From NCBI GenBank assembly GCA_963741525.1, contig CAVUIW010000013.1, positions 1 to 64,000 on the forward strand: DNA of 64,000 bases, read 5' to 3'. A program made the position numbers and the translations under genes. The notes under the pieces are model-generated. The model was not told the DNA's origin. It worked only from the letters and a program-made list of their open reading frames with translations, and did not search any database. Shown here in pieces: positions 8,598-16,704 of the stretch. Numbering within the stretch: position 1 is the first letter of the stretch; every line of letters starts with the position of its first letter. Source of the DNA: JANNSX01 sp963741525. GTDB lineage: Bacteria > Pseudomonadota > Alphaproteobacteria > Rhizobiales > Hyphomicrobiaceae.

Positions 8598-9749
8598 TCA
8601 CTCTCGTCTTGCCATCTTGTCCAGCCCGAGCACCAACAACCCGGCGAGGAGACCCCAGAACGGCGCGCCGATGCTGAAGAAGCTTAGGCCGGAAGCCGTA
8701 ATGGCCAAAGTGAGGAGCGCCGGAAATCTGAGCAACTCATCGGCCACTGTTCCCGTAACCGCCCCCATCAGCGGCGAGATCAGCGCCAGCCCGGCGACCG
8801 CTGTCACGAGTTCCGCCGGCATGGCCGCGATGACCTCGATGACCATGCCGCCGATCGCCGCGAAAACCGCAAAGCAGAGCGCGAACACAATGCCCGCGGG
8901 CCAGCGCTTGTCTTTGTCGGGGTGGGTGTCCGGGCCGGTGCAGAGTGCCGCGACGATTGCGCCGAGATTGGTCGTGTGGCCGCCGATGAAGGCCGAGAGG
9001 ATCGAGCCGAGCCCCGTCGTCGCCAGGATCGACGTGGCGGGAACCGGATAGCCCTGGCTTCTCAGTACCGCGAAGCCCGGCAGGTTCTGGGAGGCCATGG
9101 TCACGAGATAGAGCGGCAGGCCGAGGCCGATGAGCACGCTCGGATCGAAGGCCGGCGTCACCAGGACGATCGTCGACAGCGCCGGTGTGACGGCAACGGG
9201 CTTCGCCATGCCGAGCAGGATCGCCAGGCCGAAGCCGGCGACGAGGGCTTCAATGGCCGCGAGCGTCGGCGTGAGCAGTCGCCCGATCAGGAAAACGGCG
9301 AGGATCGGCAAGACCAGCGCCGGAAGGGCTTGCGCGCTCGTGAAGGCGGCCAGCACGAAGCGGAGCAGAACACCCGCCAGCAGCGCGGCGGCGAGCGGCG
9401 CGGGGATTTTCTCGATCAGCCGGCCGAGTGGCCGGACGAACGCCGTCACCACGATGAGCGCGCCACACAGGAGAAAGGCACCGGCGGCGTTCGCCATGCC
9501 GATGCCGGCTTGTGAGGCCGCAATGAGCGCCGCGCCCGGCGTCGACCAGGCGATGATGATGGGGATGCGGTGCCAGAGCGTCAGCACGAGTCCTGCGACG
9601 GCCTGGGCAAGACAGATCGCGGCGACCCAGGAGGATGTTTCTGCCGGTGTCGCCCCGATGCGCGCCGCCGCCTCGAGCACGACCGCGATCGTCCCGCCGA
9701 AACCGACGACGGCCGCGACGGCAGCGGTGGTGATGACGGAGAGGCGCAT
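8598..9749 (-). CDS. Benzoate/H+ symporter family (BenE-like) transporter
   Basis: Polytopic inner-membrane protein of 383 aa with about 12 hydrophobic segments. The series of the family is clear: IIIAWSTPGAALIAAS, LPLYLVTMASQNLPGFAVLR and AFIGGHTTNLGAIVAALCTG. The start at 9749 (MRLSVITTAA) is chosen because upstream in-frame sequence is polar. BenE itself imports benzoate, but many members sit in other contexts, and no benzoate degradation genes are in the window apart from a Rieske oxygenase next door whose type is more amine-like. Confidence 0.85.
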   Translation of the reverse strand: MRLSVITTAAVAAVVGFGGTIAVVLEAAARIGATPAETSSWVAAICLAQAVAGLVLTLWHRIPIIIAWSTPGAALIAASQAGIGMANAAGAFLLCGALIVVTAFVRPLGRLIEKIPAPLAAALLAGVLLRFVLAAFTSAQALPALVLPILAVFLIGRLLTPTLAAIEALVAGFGLAILLGMAKPVAVTPALSTIVLVTPAFDPSVLIGLGLPLYLVTMASQNLPGFAVLRSQGYPVPATSILATTGLGSILSAFIGGHTTNLGAIVAALCTGPDTHPDKDKRWPAGIVFALCFAVFAAIGGMVIEVIAAMPAELVTAVAGLALISPLMGAVTGTVADELLRFPALLTLAITASGLSFFSIGAPFWGLLAGLLVLGLDKMARRE

Positions 9750-10115
9750 GGGGGTGTCTTGAGGGGGTAGGTAGCGGGATTGAGAGAAACATACCCCATG
9801 TTGACCGCAGGCGGCAACGCGGCTCGGACAATGCGCGGTTGCGTGGGAGTACGGCCGGCCTTCACGTAGGTTGCCAGCTGAGGTCTGCACCAACTTTCCC
9901 ACTTGCGTCCCCGGCCACAGCGAGGCCGGCTTCGCCGGACACGCGTAGAGCCGGGGTCTTCACCCGGAATTGGTCAGCACTGTTTACCCGAAGGCGAGGG
10001 ATGAAGATCCCGGATAGCCGCGCTCAGGCGCGGCTTCCGGGAACGCCAGAGGAAGGGGATGCGCCCGACTGCAAGCCAGCGGTGGCCCATGAGGCAACTT
10101 CGCGGGTGTTGGCCC
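9750..10115. other. Intergenic region with one copy of the R1 repeat
   Basis: No gene is seen in these 366 bases between the start of the BenE-like gene and the end of the Rieske oxygenase gene. Most of it (about 9870-10045) is an inverted copy of the ~200-bp R1 repeat described at 11430-11640 and 42476-42680. Confidence 0.7.
9870..10045 (-). repeat. Dispersed intergenic repeat R1, copy 1 (inverted)
   Basis: Read on the minus strand it runs TTCCCGGAAGCCGCGC, a loop, GCGCGGCTATCCGGGA, then a spacer, then a second GC-rich hairpin (CCCCGGCTC ... GGCCGGGGACGCAAG) and ends near GTTGGTGCAGACC. The same order of blocks occurs at 11430-11640 and 42476-42680. It is extragenic and codes for nothing recognisable. 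Confidence 0.7.
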
Positions 10116-11267
10116 CTAATCCACCCCCTCAAACTGCCTCCGAAACCCACCCGTCCGCTCCGCCAGATACTGCGCGAAGTCGAAATTCGGCCGCTCGAGG
10201 TGGCTGAGGTGTCCCGCCTTCGCGGCGCCCGCCGACACACCGCGGAACACGCGTTCGGTGCAGCCGCGATCCTCGACGTTGACCTCGTCGAGCAGCGTCT
10301 TCAGCTGCGCGAAATGCTGCTGCGCTTCCGCCGAGCCCGCGAATTCCGGCGCCATGCCGCCGCCGAAGATCATGTGCACTCGCCCGGGCCCCTTCGGATG
10401 CAGGCACAGATACCACATATAGCCCGGCGTCAGCGTGATGAGCAGGCTCGGATAGATGGCGAGCAGGAAGGTGGTGCGGCGGCGATCGCCCTGCATGCGC
10501 GTGTTGGAGGGATGGGCCAGCGCGATCTTGAGCTTGTCGTCTTTCAGGATCGTGTGGAAGTTGAACCAGGGCCGGCCGGGCGGGCAGATCATCTCGTCGA
10601 GCTTGGAGAGGCCGCCGATGGTGCCCGCGTGGCAGACGGGCAGGTGATAGCTCTCCATGAAATTCTCGGCGAGGATCTTCCAGTTGGTGTCCCAGACATG
10701 CTCCTCGCGGAAGGCCTCGACATAGTTTTCCATCTGATAATCGGCGATCAGATCCTCGACCTCCGACAGCACGGAGGCGACCGGCGGCGCTTCGGGGTTC
10801 AGCGTCACCATCACCCAGCCGAGCCATTCCTCGCAGCGGATCGAGGGGAGCTTGTAGTCTTGCCTGCAGAAACCGGCGTTGTGCGTCATGGCGGGTGCGC
10901 CGCGCAGCGTGCCGTCGAGATTGTAGGTCCAGCCGTGATAGGGGCAGGCGATGACCTTTTTGTTGCCCGACCCCTCGAGCAGCACCGACATGCGATGGCG
11001 GCAGACGTTCGAGAGCGCGCGCAAGCGTCCCTCGCCGTCGCGGATGACGAAGATCGGCTGTCCCGCGAGCTCATAGGCGATGTAGTCGCCGGGGTTTTTC
11101 AGGGCGCTCGCCCGGCCGATCGAGACCCAGTCCTTGGCGAAGACGTCGGAAAGCTCGCGCTTCAGGAACGCTTCAGTCGTGTAGACCGAGGGCGGCATGG
11201 CATGCGCGCGCTCGAAGGGCTGGCTGACATTGGCAACAAGCTCGCGGACGGGGTCCATGACGGTCAT
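10116..11267 (-). CDS. Rieske [2Fe-2S] ring-hydroxylating / amine oxygenase alpha subunit
   Basis: Non-haem iron oxygenase of 383 aa. The Rieske cluster ligands are visible as Cys89-x-His91 (NVCRHRM) and Cys108-x2-His111 (ACPYHGW). The catalytic domain has ENFMESYHLPVCH with the two iron-binding histidines at 208 and 213. Size and sequence resemble the oxygenases that act on quaternary amines and methylated amines (choline/carnitine/stachydrine-type) as much as aromatic ring hydroxylases. No ferredoxin or reductase gene is next to it. Start at 11267 (MTVMDPVREL) with a possible alternative at 11258. Substrate inference from the surrounding N-methyl catabolism is weak. Confidence 0.85.
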   Translation of the reverse strand: MTVMDPVRELVANVSQPFERAHAMPPSVYTTEAFLKRELSDVFAKDWVSIGRASALKNPGDYIAYELAGQPIFVIRDGEGRLRALSNVCRHRMSVLLEGSGNKKVIACPYHGWTYNLDGTLRGAPAMTHNAGFCRQDYKLPSIRCEEWLGWVMVTLNPEAPPVASVLSEVEDLIADYQMENYVEAFREEHVWDTNWKILAENFMESYHLPVCHAGTIGGLSKLDEMICPPGRPWFNFHTILKDDKLKIALAHPSNTRMQGDRRRTTFLLAIYPSLLITLTPGYMWYLCLHPKGPGRVHMIFGGGMAPEFAGSAEAQQHFAQLKTLLDEVNVEDRGCTERVFRGVSAGAAKAGHLSHLERPNFDFAQYLAERTGGFRRQFEGVD

Positions 11268-11682
11268 CGGGCGATTCCCATGCTGATCTACGCCGAGTAT
11301 ATCGCAACGCATCGAGCTCGCAACTGCGCGCGCTATGTCTGTCCTGTGCTCCCAGTGGTCAGCACCTGCTGCCATGCCTCATGCATGGCCACCGGTGCGT
11401 GCTCCGGCACGCCTCCCTCCCCTTGCGTTCCCGGATAGCCGCGCTCTGGCGCGGCTATCCGGGATCAACGCCCCTCGCCGTCAGGTGCCCGGCGCTCGTC
11501 ATGCCAAGGTGAAGACCCCGGCTCTACGCGCGTCCGGCGATGCCGGCCACGCTGCGGCCGGGGACGCAAGCGGAAGGAATGGTGCAGGCCGCAGGTGGCG
11601 GCTCGCACGAAGGCAGAGGACGGCGAGCCATGGCCTGTGAAGCGATCACTGTGAAAAAGCGGAAGGCCCGGCGTCGGCCGCT
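11268..11682. other. Intergenic region with one copy of the R1 repeat
   Basis: No gene is seen in these 415 bases. The left part upstream of the Rieske gene presumably holds its promoter; I could not define one. The right part is the R1 repeat copy at about 11430-11640. Confidence 0.6.
11430..11640 (+). repeat. Dispersed intergenic repeat R1, copy 2
   Basis: About 205 bases with a first hairpin (TCCCGGATAGCCGCGC / GCGCGGCTATCCGGGA, a perfect 16-base inverted repeat), a linker containing GTGAAGACCCCGGCTCTACG, a second hairpin ending GGCCGGGGACGCAAG, and a tail with GTGCAGGCC and GAGGACGGCGAGCC. Close to the copy at 42476-42680 in the same orientation and to the inverted copy at 9870-10045. 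Confidence 0.75.
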
Positions 11683-12507
11683 TTAGGAGATTCGGGCTCC
11701 GAGCCGCATCACGGACTCGCGGAAAAAAGTCTCGGCCAGATCATAGGCGTTCGGCATCTCGCGCGGCACTTGGTTGTCGAGAGTTTGCCGGGCCCGGGTC
11801 AGCTCGTCCGCGCAGAACATGCGCACGATGTCCGGCGCCTCGCCGGTGCCGAGTTCGTTCGTGACGGCTTTGCGCGCAAGCAGCTCGTCGATCAACGTTT
11901 TGAGGCCGGCGGCGAGATTCGCTTCCGCGGCAAGCGTCGGGAAGTGCATCGGCGGCACATTGGCGTCCTCGTGGAGCCTCAACCAGCGCAGCACCATGGC
12001 CGGACGGAGCACATAGAACAACCGCTTCAATGCGATCTCCTTGCCGGCGGCCAATCGCGTGCGCTGCTCGCGCTCGCCCATGTGGAGATAGTGATGGGTG
12101 ATGCGGAAACGGTCGGACACCTCTTCGGCAAGCGCGAGGAACCCGGCGCGGAATTGCAAATCGCCACCGTAGACGATCGGTGACCGCAGCCATTCGAGAA
12201 TGACCGCATTGCCCTTGAGCAGCAGCTTCAGCGCCTTGCCGAGCTCCCAGCCATTGACGTCGAGCAGCGCGGTGAGCGGCGTCTCGATGACGTCGCGCTT
12301 CGGCCAGGGTGTCAGGTAGTCGTCGGGCCGGCGCACGAACACGAAGCGGCAATCGTAGTCGCTGTCGGGCGAGGGAAAGCCCCAGGCGCGGCTGCCGCTT
12401 TCGATGACAAGGGGCAGCGCCACGGCATGCTCGCGCCGGATGGCGTCGAGCCGCGCGTCGATCTCGGCGAGGATGGCGGGGTCGAAGGTGGTGGGGAGGG
12501 CGCGCAT
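11683..12507 (-). CDS. YcgL-type predicted nucleotidyltransferase
   Basis: A 274-aa protein with the polymerase-beta superfamily core: ESGSRAWGFPSPDSDYD near residues 30-50, which holds the G-S motif and the D-x-D metal-binding pair. The rest fits the YcgL family (PF10127), including DVNGWELGKALKLLLKGNA and a C-terminal helical bundle. Its biochemical role is not known. It lies 13 bases downstream of the nicotinamidase gene, so the two are probably cotranscribed. The ATG at 12507 was chosen because upstream in-frame residues overlap the nicotinamidase gene and are not family-like. Confidence 0.8.
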   Translation of the reverse strand: MRALPTTFDPAILAEIDARLDAIRREHAVALPLVIESGSRAWGFPSPDSDYDCRFVFVRRPDDYLTPWPKRDVIETPLTALLDVNGWELGKALKLLLKGNAVILEWLRSPIVYGGDLQFRAGFLALAEEVSDRFRITHHYLHMGEREQRTRLAAGKEIALKRLFYVLRPAMVLRWLRLHEDANVPPMHFPTLAAEANLAAGLKTLIDELLARKAVTNELGTGEAPDIVRMFCADELTRARQTLDNQVPREMPNAYDLAETFFRESVMRLGARIS

Positions 12508-12520
12508 CTGTCCGGGCGAG

Positions 12521-13154
12521 TTACGCCGCCATCGCATCGGTCCGGGTGAGCGACACGCCGGCGGCCCGCATCTGCTTTTCCGCCTCGGCGAGCGAGCCGT
12601 TGAGATCGATGGCGCGGCACGCATCCATGATGACCGACACCGAGAAGCCCAGTCGCGCGGCGTCGAGCGCGGAATAGGCGACGCAGAAATCGGTGGCGAG
12701 GCCGCACATGACGAGGCGCGTCAGGCCGCGCTCGCGCAAATATCCGGCGAGGCCCGTCGGCGTCGTGCGGTCGTTCTCGAACAAGGCCGAGTAGGAATCG
12801 ATGGCCTTGCGGAATCCCTTGCGCACGACGAGCTCAGCCTTCGTCCAGGCGAGGCCGCCGTGGAACTCGGCGCCGCGCGTGCCTTGGATGCAGTGGTCCG
12901 GCCAGAGCGTCTGCGGGCCGTAGGGCATGGCGGTGGTCGAGAACGGCGCGGCGCCCGCATGGCTCGAGGCGAAGCTCGAATGACCCGCCGGATGCCAGTC
13001 CTGCGTCAGGACGACGTGCGCTCGCCGTCTCGATCAGCCGGTTGACGACGGGCACGATCTCGTCACCCCCGACGACCGCCAAGGCGCCGCCCGGACAGAA
13101 ATCGTTCTGCACGTCGATGACGATGAGCGCGGTTCCGTCGGCGGAGATTGTCAT
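12521..13154 (-). CDS. pncA: Nicotinamidase / isochorismatase-family hydrolase, frameshifted
   Basis: Cysteine hydrolase expected to convert nicotinamide to nicotinate for NAD salvage. The N-terminal ALIVIDVQNDFCPGGAL carries the catalytic Asp, WTKAELVVRKG the Lys region, and MCGLATDFCVAYSALDA the nucleophilic Cys; HPAGHSSFASSH has the metal-binding histidine seen in PncA. The first ~45 codons (from 13154) and the remainder (to 12521) are in different frames; one extra base at about 13022 (in GCGAGCGCACG) accounts for it. Restored length 210 aa, normal for PncA. Confidence 0.82.
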
Positions 13155-13274
13155 GGCGCGACCCTCGATAGTGGACGCGCAAGCATAGGCAAGCCAAACT
13201 GTGGCGGCAACCGGAGTTCGATCAGGATGATCGCCAGTTCACATTCGGGCATTGGCTGTGCTAGAAGCATTGGC

Positions 13275-13511
13275 ATGAACAAAATGATCACCGACAAGCT
13301 AACGAGGGTCGCAGGTGTCCTCGAATCCCTCGATGCCGAGCAGCAAAAAGCTGTGCTGGCCGAGATCGAGGAGCACGTCGAAGCTTACACACACACGCAT
13401 GTCACTCCGGCTCAACGCGATGAGGTCAAGCGCCGTCTGACAGGACCCCGGCAATATGTTTCCGATGCCGAGATCGAAGCGATCTTCCGCCGCTTCACAG
13501 CCAATGCATGA
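13275..13511 (+). CDS. Putative antitoxin of a ParE-type pair
   Basis: A 78-aa acidic, helical protein (MNKMITDKLTRVAGVLESLD) whose stop overlaps the toxin start by 4 bases. The order (antitoxin first, ATGA overlap) is standard for type II toxin-antitoxin operons. I do not recognise the DNA-binding fold with certainty; the N-terminal half contains a glutamate-rich helix and the C-terminal half ends RQYVSDAEIEAIFRRF, plausible as the toxin-binding tail. A longer start at 13227 is possible but adds an unlikely N-terminus. Confidence 0.65.
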   Translation: MNKMITDKLTRVAGVLESLDAEQQKAVLAEIEEHVEAYTHTHVTPAQRDEVKRRLTGPRQYVSDAEIEAIFRRFTANA

Positions 13512-13804
13512 CTGTCGTTTGGACCAAGCCAGCGGCCCGCGACCCCGAACAGATCCTGACATTTCTTTCTGAGCGTAATCCGGCAGCGGCATCGAAAACC
13601 GCAGCCCGCGTCCAAGCGACGGTCCGCAGTATCGGCGACTTCCCCACCGCAGGCCGGCTCGACACCGGGACCGGTTGCCGCGAACGTATCGTTCCCAGGA
13701 CTCCCTTGTTGGTCATTTGCATCGTCGACGACACCGCGTCTCACGTGGAGATCATTGCCATATTCCACATGGCGCGCGATCCTGAAACCAAGCGAAGTCC
13801 CTAG
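13508..13804 (+). CDS. RelE/ParE superfamily toxin
   Basis: A 98-aa protein with the ParE pattern: an N-terminal WTKPAARDPEQILTFLSERN, a central DFPTAGR-x-GTGCRERIVP and a C-terminal IIAIFHMARDP. ParE toxins inhibit DNA gyrase and RelE toxins cleave mRNA; the sequence is closer to ParE, without the RelE catalytic basic set being evident. It follows its partner by a 4-base overlap and ends 11 bases before the next gene. Confidence 0.82.
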   Translation: MTVVWTKPAARDPEQILTFLSERNPAAASKTAARVQATVRSIGDFPTAGRLDTGTGCRERIVPRTPLLVICIVDDTASHVEIIAIFHMARDPETKRSP

Positions 13805-13815
13805 CAGGCACGCCC

Positions 13816-15774
13816 ATGCCCTCCTTCCCCCGCCTCTTCTCGCCGATCACCCTCCGCAAAACGGAAATCCGCAACCGCATTCTCTCGACCGGCCACCAGA
13901 CTTATCTCGCCAAGGGCGGGCTGCCGGGCGAGGATTTCGTCGCCTACCACGAGGCGCGCGCCAAGGGCGGCGCCGGGCTCATCGTCGTGGAAGCCGCGCG
14001 GTTCCATCACACTGGGTTCACGGAGAGCCCGGAGCTGGTGGTGGCGCGTGACGATTGCATTCCGGGCCTGAAGACCCTCGCCGATAGCGTTCACACGCAC
14101 GGTGCAAGGATCTTCGGCCAGCTCTCGCATTCGGGCCGCGTGACGAAACGCATGTCGGGCGGCCTGCGCGGTGTCGCTTATGCGCCCTCGGTCGTCCCCG
14201 ACCAGCGCTTCCACACCATGCCGCGTGAGATGTCGATCGAGCTGATCGAGGAGATCATCGACGAGGCCGGCAAGGCGGCGCGGCGATTCGGCGAGGCCGG
14301 CTTCGATGGCATCGAGCTGCTTGCGAGCCATGGTTTGCTGATCTCGGATTTTCTCAACGCACGGCACAACCGGCGCACTGATCGGTATGGCGGCAGCTTC
14401 GAGAACCGGATGCGGTTCCTCGCTGATCTGTTGGCGGTTGTCCGCAAGAATCTCGGCGATAGCCCCGTCCTCGGCATCCGCATCTCGGCGGAGGAGGTCG
14501 AGCCGGGCGGCCTGGAAAAAGACGAGGTGATCACCGTCTGCCAGGCGCTCAAGGCCAAGGGCGCCATCGACTACATCAATACCACTTTCGGCTCCATGCA
14601 GGGCCTCGGCGGCTCGGTGCATGTGGTGCCGCCAATGGAGATCGGCCACGCCTACGTCGCGCCGAAGGCCGCAACGATCCGGGCCGCCGTCGGACTCCCC
14701 GTGCTGGTCGCCGGCCGCATCAACCAGCCGCAGATCGCGGAGGCCGTCTTGGTTGCGGGCCAGGCCGACATGTGCGGCATGACGCGGGCGCTGATCTCCG
14801 ATCCGCAGATGCCCAACAAGGCGCGCGAGGGCCGCGCCGACGACATCCGCGCCTGCATCGGCTGCAACCAGGCCTGCATCGGCCACTACCACATGGGCTA
14901 TTCCATCTCCTGCATCCAGAACCCAGTGACGGGGCGGGAGCGGACGCTGGGTCACATCGCGAAAGCGGCAAAGTCGAAGCGCGTTCTCGTCGCCGGCGGT
15001 GGGCCTGCCGGCCTGAAGGCGGCGCTGACGGCGGCCGAACGGGGTCATCGTGTGACGCTCTTCGAGGCGAAGCCGCGCCTCGGCGGACAAGCGCTGCTCG
15101 CCCAGCTCTTGCCGGAGCGCGCCGAGTTCGGAGGGCTCATCACCAATATCGAGCACGAGATGCGGAACGCCGGTGTCGAGGTGAAACTCAATACACCGGT
15201 TTCAGCCGAACTTGCGCGCAGCGAGAACCCCGACGCCATCATCGTCGCGACCGGCGCGCTGCCCTATCGCCCGGAGATCGAGGGTGCGGAGGATGCCCAT
15301 GTGCTCGACGCCTGGGCGGTGTTGGAAGGCCGCGCCAATCCGGGCGGCCGCGTTCTCGTCGCCGACTGGCGCTGCGATTGGGTCGGCATGGGGCTTGCGG
15401 AAAAACTCGCGCGCGAAGGCCGCCATGTGCGTCTTGCCGTCACCGGCACGCATGCCGGGCAGAACCTGCAGCAGTACTTGCGCGATCACTGGGCAGGCAA
15501 GCTGCACAAGCTCGGCGTCGAGGTGATACCTTATGCGCGGCTCTTCGGTGTCGATGCCGACACGGCCTATCTCACGCACATCGTCACCGGCGAGCCGATC
15601 ATCGCGAACGAGGTCGAGACGGTGGTGCTGGCGCTCGGCCACGCGCCCGATACGTCTCTCGAGCAGGCGTTGGAGCCGCTCGGCATCCCCCTTCACCTCG
15701 CCGGCGATTGCCTCTCGCCGCGGTCAGCGGAGGAGGCGGTGTATGAGGGAATGATGGTTGGGATGGCGGTGTAG
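13816..15774 (+). CDS. Old-yellow-enzyme/2,4-dienoyl-CoA reductase type Fe-S flavoprotein, probable N-demethylase
   Basis: 652-aa three-part flavoenzyme. The N-terminal OYE barrel (about 1-340) includes ILSTGHQTYLAKGGLPG and the LLASHGLLISDFLNARHNRR segment that follows the flavin site. A [4Fe-4S] motif follows at Cys347, Cys350, Cys354 and Cys366. The C-terminal part is an NAD(P)/FAD Rossmann domain starting VLVAGGGPAGLKAAL (about 394). This architecture is shared by dienoyl-CoA reductase, trimethylamine and histamine dehydrogenases, and the N-methylproline/stachydrine demethylases of rhizobia. The lack of fatty-acid genes and the nearby sarcosine oxidase favour an amine substrate, by inference only. 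Confidence 0.85.
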   Translation: MPSFPRLFSPITLRKTEIRNRILSTGHQTYLAKGGLPGEDFVAYHEARAKGGAGLIVVEAARFHHTGFTESPELVVARDDCIPGLKTLADSVHTHGARIFGQLSHSGRVTKRMSGGLRGVAYAPSVVPDQRFHTMPREMSIELIEEIIDEAGKAARRFGEAGFDGIELLASHGLLISDFLNARHNRRTDRYGGSFENRMRFLADLLAVVRKNLGDSPVLGIRISAEEVEPGGLEKDEVITVCQALKAKGAIDYINTTFGSMQGLGGSVHVVPPMEIGHAYVAPKAATIRAAVGLPVLVAGRINQPQIAEAVLVAGQADMCGMTRALISDPQMPNKAREGRADDIRACIGCNQACIGHYHMGYSISCIQNPVTGRERTLGHIAKAAKSKRVLVAGGGPAGLKAALTAAERGHRVTLFEAKPRLGGQALLAQLLPERAEFGGLITNIEHEMRNAGVEVKLNTPVSAELARSENPDAIIVATGALPYRPEIEGAEDAHVLDAWAVLEGRANPGGRVLVADWRCDWVGMGLAEKLAREGRHVRLAVTGTHAGQNLQQYLRDHWAGKLHKLGVEVIPYARLFGVDADTAYLTHIVTGEPIIANEVETVVLALGHAPDTSLEQALEPLGIPLHLAGDCLSPRSAEEAVYEGMMVGMAV

Positions 15775-15793
15775 TCGACTTTGGGCTTTAGAT

Positions 15794-15899
15794 TGGGCTT
15801 TAGGCTTTGGGCTTTGGGCTTTAGGAAACCGGCACCGGCCGCGTGGGCGCAGCGCTTCTTACCAGTGCCTAAAGCCCAAAGCCCAAAGCCTAAAGCCCA
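15794..15899. repeat. Perfect 32-base inverted repeat built from GGGCTTT(A/G) units
   Basis: Left arm 15794-15825 and right arm 15868-15899 are exact reverse complements over 32 bases, with a 42-base loop. Each arm is itself a run of short units (GGGCTTT, AGGCTTT, GGGCTTT, GGGCTTT). It lies just after the stop of the flavoprotein gene and 7 bases before the end of the convergent SIS-domain gene, so it could act as a bidirectional terminator, although no T-run follows. Confidence 0.85.
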
Positions 15900-15906
15900 C
15901 TCTCTT

Positions 15907-16467
15907 TCACTCCATATTCGTATGCCGCGCCCGCATTGTCTCCGCCGTCTCGCCGAGGCGGTCGCGCAGCCGAAGCACCAGCGCTTCGAAGACGAGCATC
16001 ATGGCGCACTCGTAGGCCGAGCCCATCGGCAGGAGCGAAGCGCCGGCCGCTCGATCCCGCGCCATTGTCTGTGCCGGAATGTGCAGCATCACGTCGGCGG
16101 CGCGAGCGAGGCTGGACGAAGGCTCGGCGGTGATGACCGCGGTTCGCGCGCCGGAGGATTTCGCGCGCGTCATGAGAGCGGCGATGCTTTGGAATTCGCC
16201 CGGCCCGGCTGAAACGATGAGCAGATCGCTGGCGCCGAGTGGCGGCGTTGTCATCTCGCCCACCACATGCGCATCGCACCCCAGATGAAACAGCCGCATG
16301 GCCAGACCTTTCATCTGCAACCCTTCGCGGCCGAGGCCGTGCAGCGCGATCCGGCGGGCCGAGCAGATCGCCTCTTCGAGCGGTGTGGTTGCCTCGGGCG
16401 CCAGCGCGGCGATCACTTGGCCGATCTCGGCGTGGATCCGGCGGGCGAGATCGGTCGTTACGGTCAT
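15907..16467 (-). CDS. SIS-domain sugar isomerase (6-phospho-3-hexuloisomerase-like)
   Basis: 186-aa single SIS-domain protein. Features of the fold are ICSARRIALHGLGREGLQMKG (the phosphosugar loop region), DLLIVSAGPGEF and AVITAEPSSSLARAADVMLHIPA. This size and the DVMLHIPAQT stretch match HxlB-type 6-phospho-3-hexuloisomerases, which interconvert arabino-3-hexulose 6-phosphate and fructose 6-phosphate. No HxlA partner is visible; the FGGY kinase gene about 1.4 kb away on the other strand suggests sugar-phosphate metabolism here. Confidence 0.8.
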   Translation of the reverse strand: MTVTTDLARRIHAEIGQVIAALAPEATTPLEEAICSARRIALHGLGREGLQMKGLAMRLFHLGCDAHVVGEMTTPPLGASDLLIVSAGPGEFQSIAALMTRAKSSGARTAVITAEPSSSLARAADVMLHIPAQTMARDRAAGASLLPMGSAYECAMMLVFEALVLRLRDRLGETAETMRARHTNME

Positions 16468-16489
16468 GATGGGCCTCGCGGGTGGAGCT

Positions 16490-16613
16490 AGGGTGTTTCC
16501 GTTTTTCGTTAAATCACTCCAACACCCTAATTCCTTGGTTTGTCGTGCTTCTTTTCGGAAAACCGCTTCGCATCCCGGCCTTCGCCGGGACAGGCTTTTT
16601 CCGGAAGCACTCT
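16490..16613 (+). repeat. Dispersed repeat R2, copy 1
   Basis: About 124 bases made of two hairpins: AGGGTGTT ... AACACCCT, then GTGCTTC ... CGGAA paired with TTCCGGAAGCAC around an inner CCCGGCCTTCGCCGGGA stem-loop. The same element occurs at 35461-35583 and 63614-63736. It lies between the SIS gene and the M42 peptidase gene. Confidence 0.85.
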
Positions 16614-16704
16614 AGGAGCCGGCATCGTGCCGTTGGCGCACCGGGCTTTCAAGTCGAGCAGGGTGGATGCTAGGTTTCACAAGAAACGGCGGGAAGGGAA
16701 CGGC

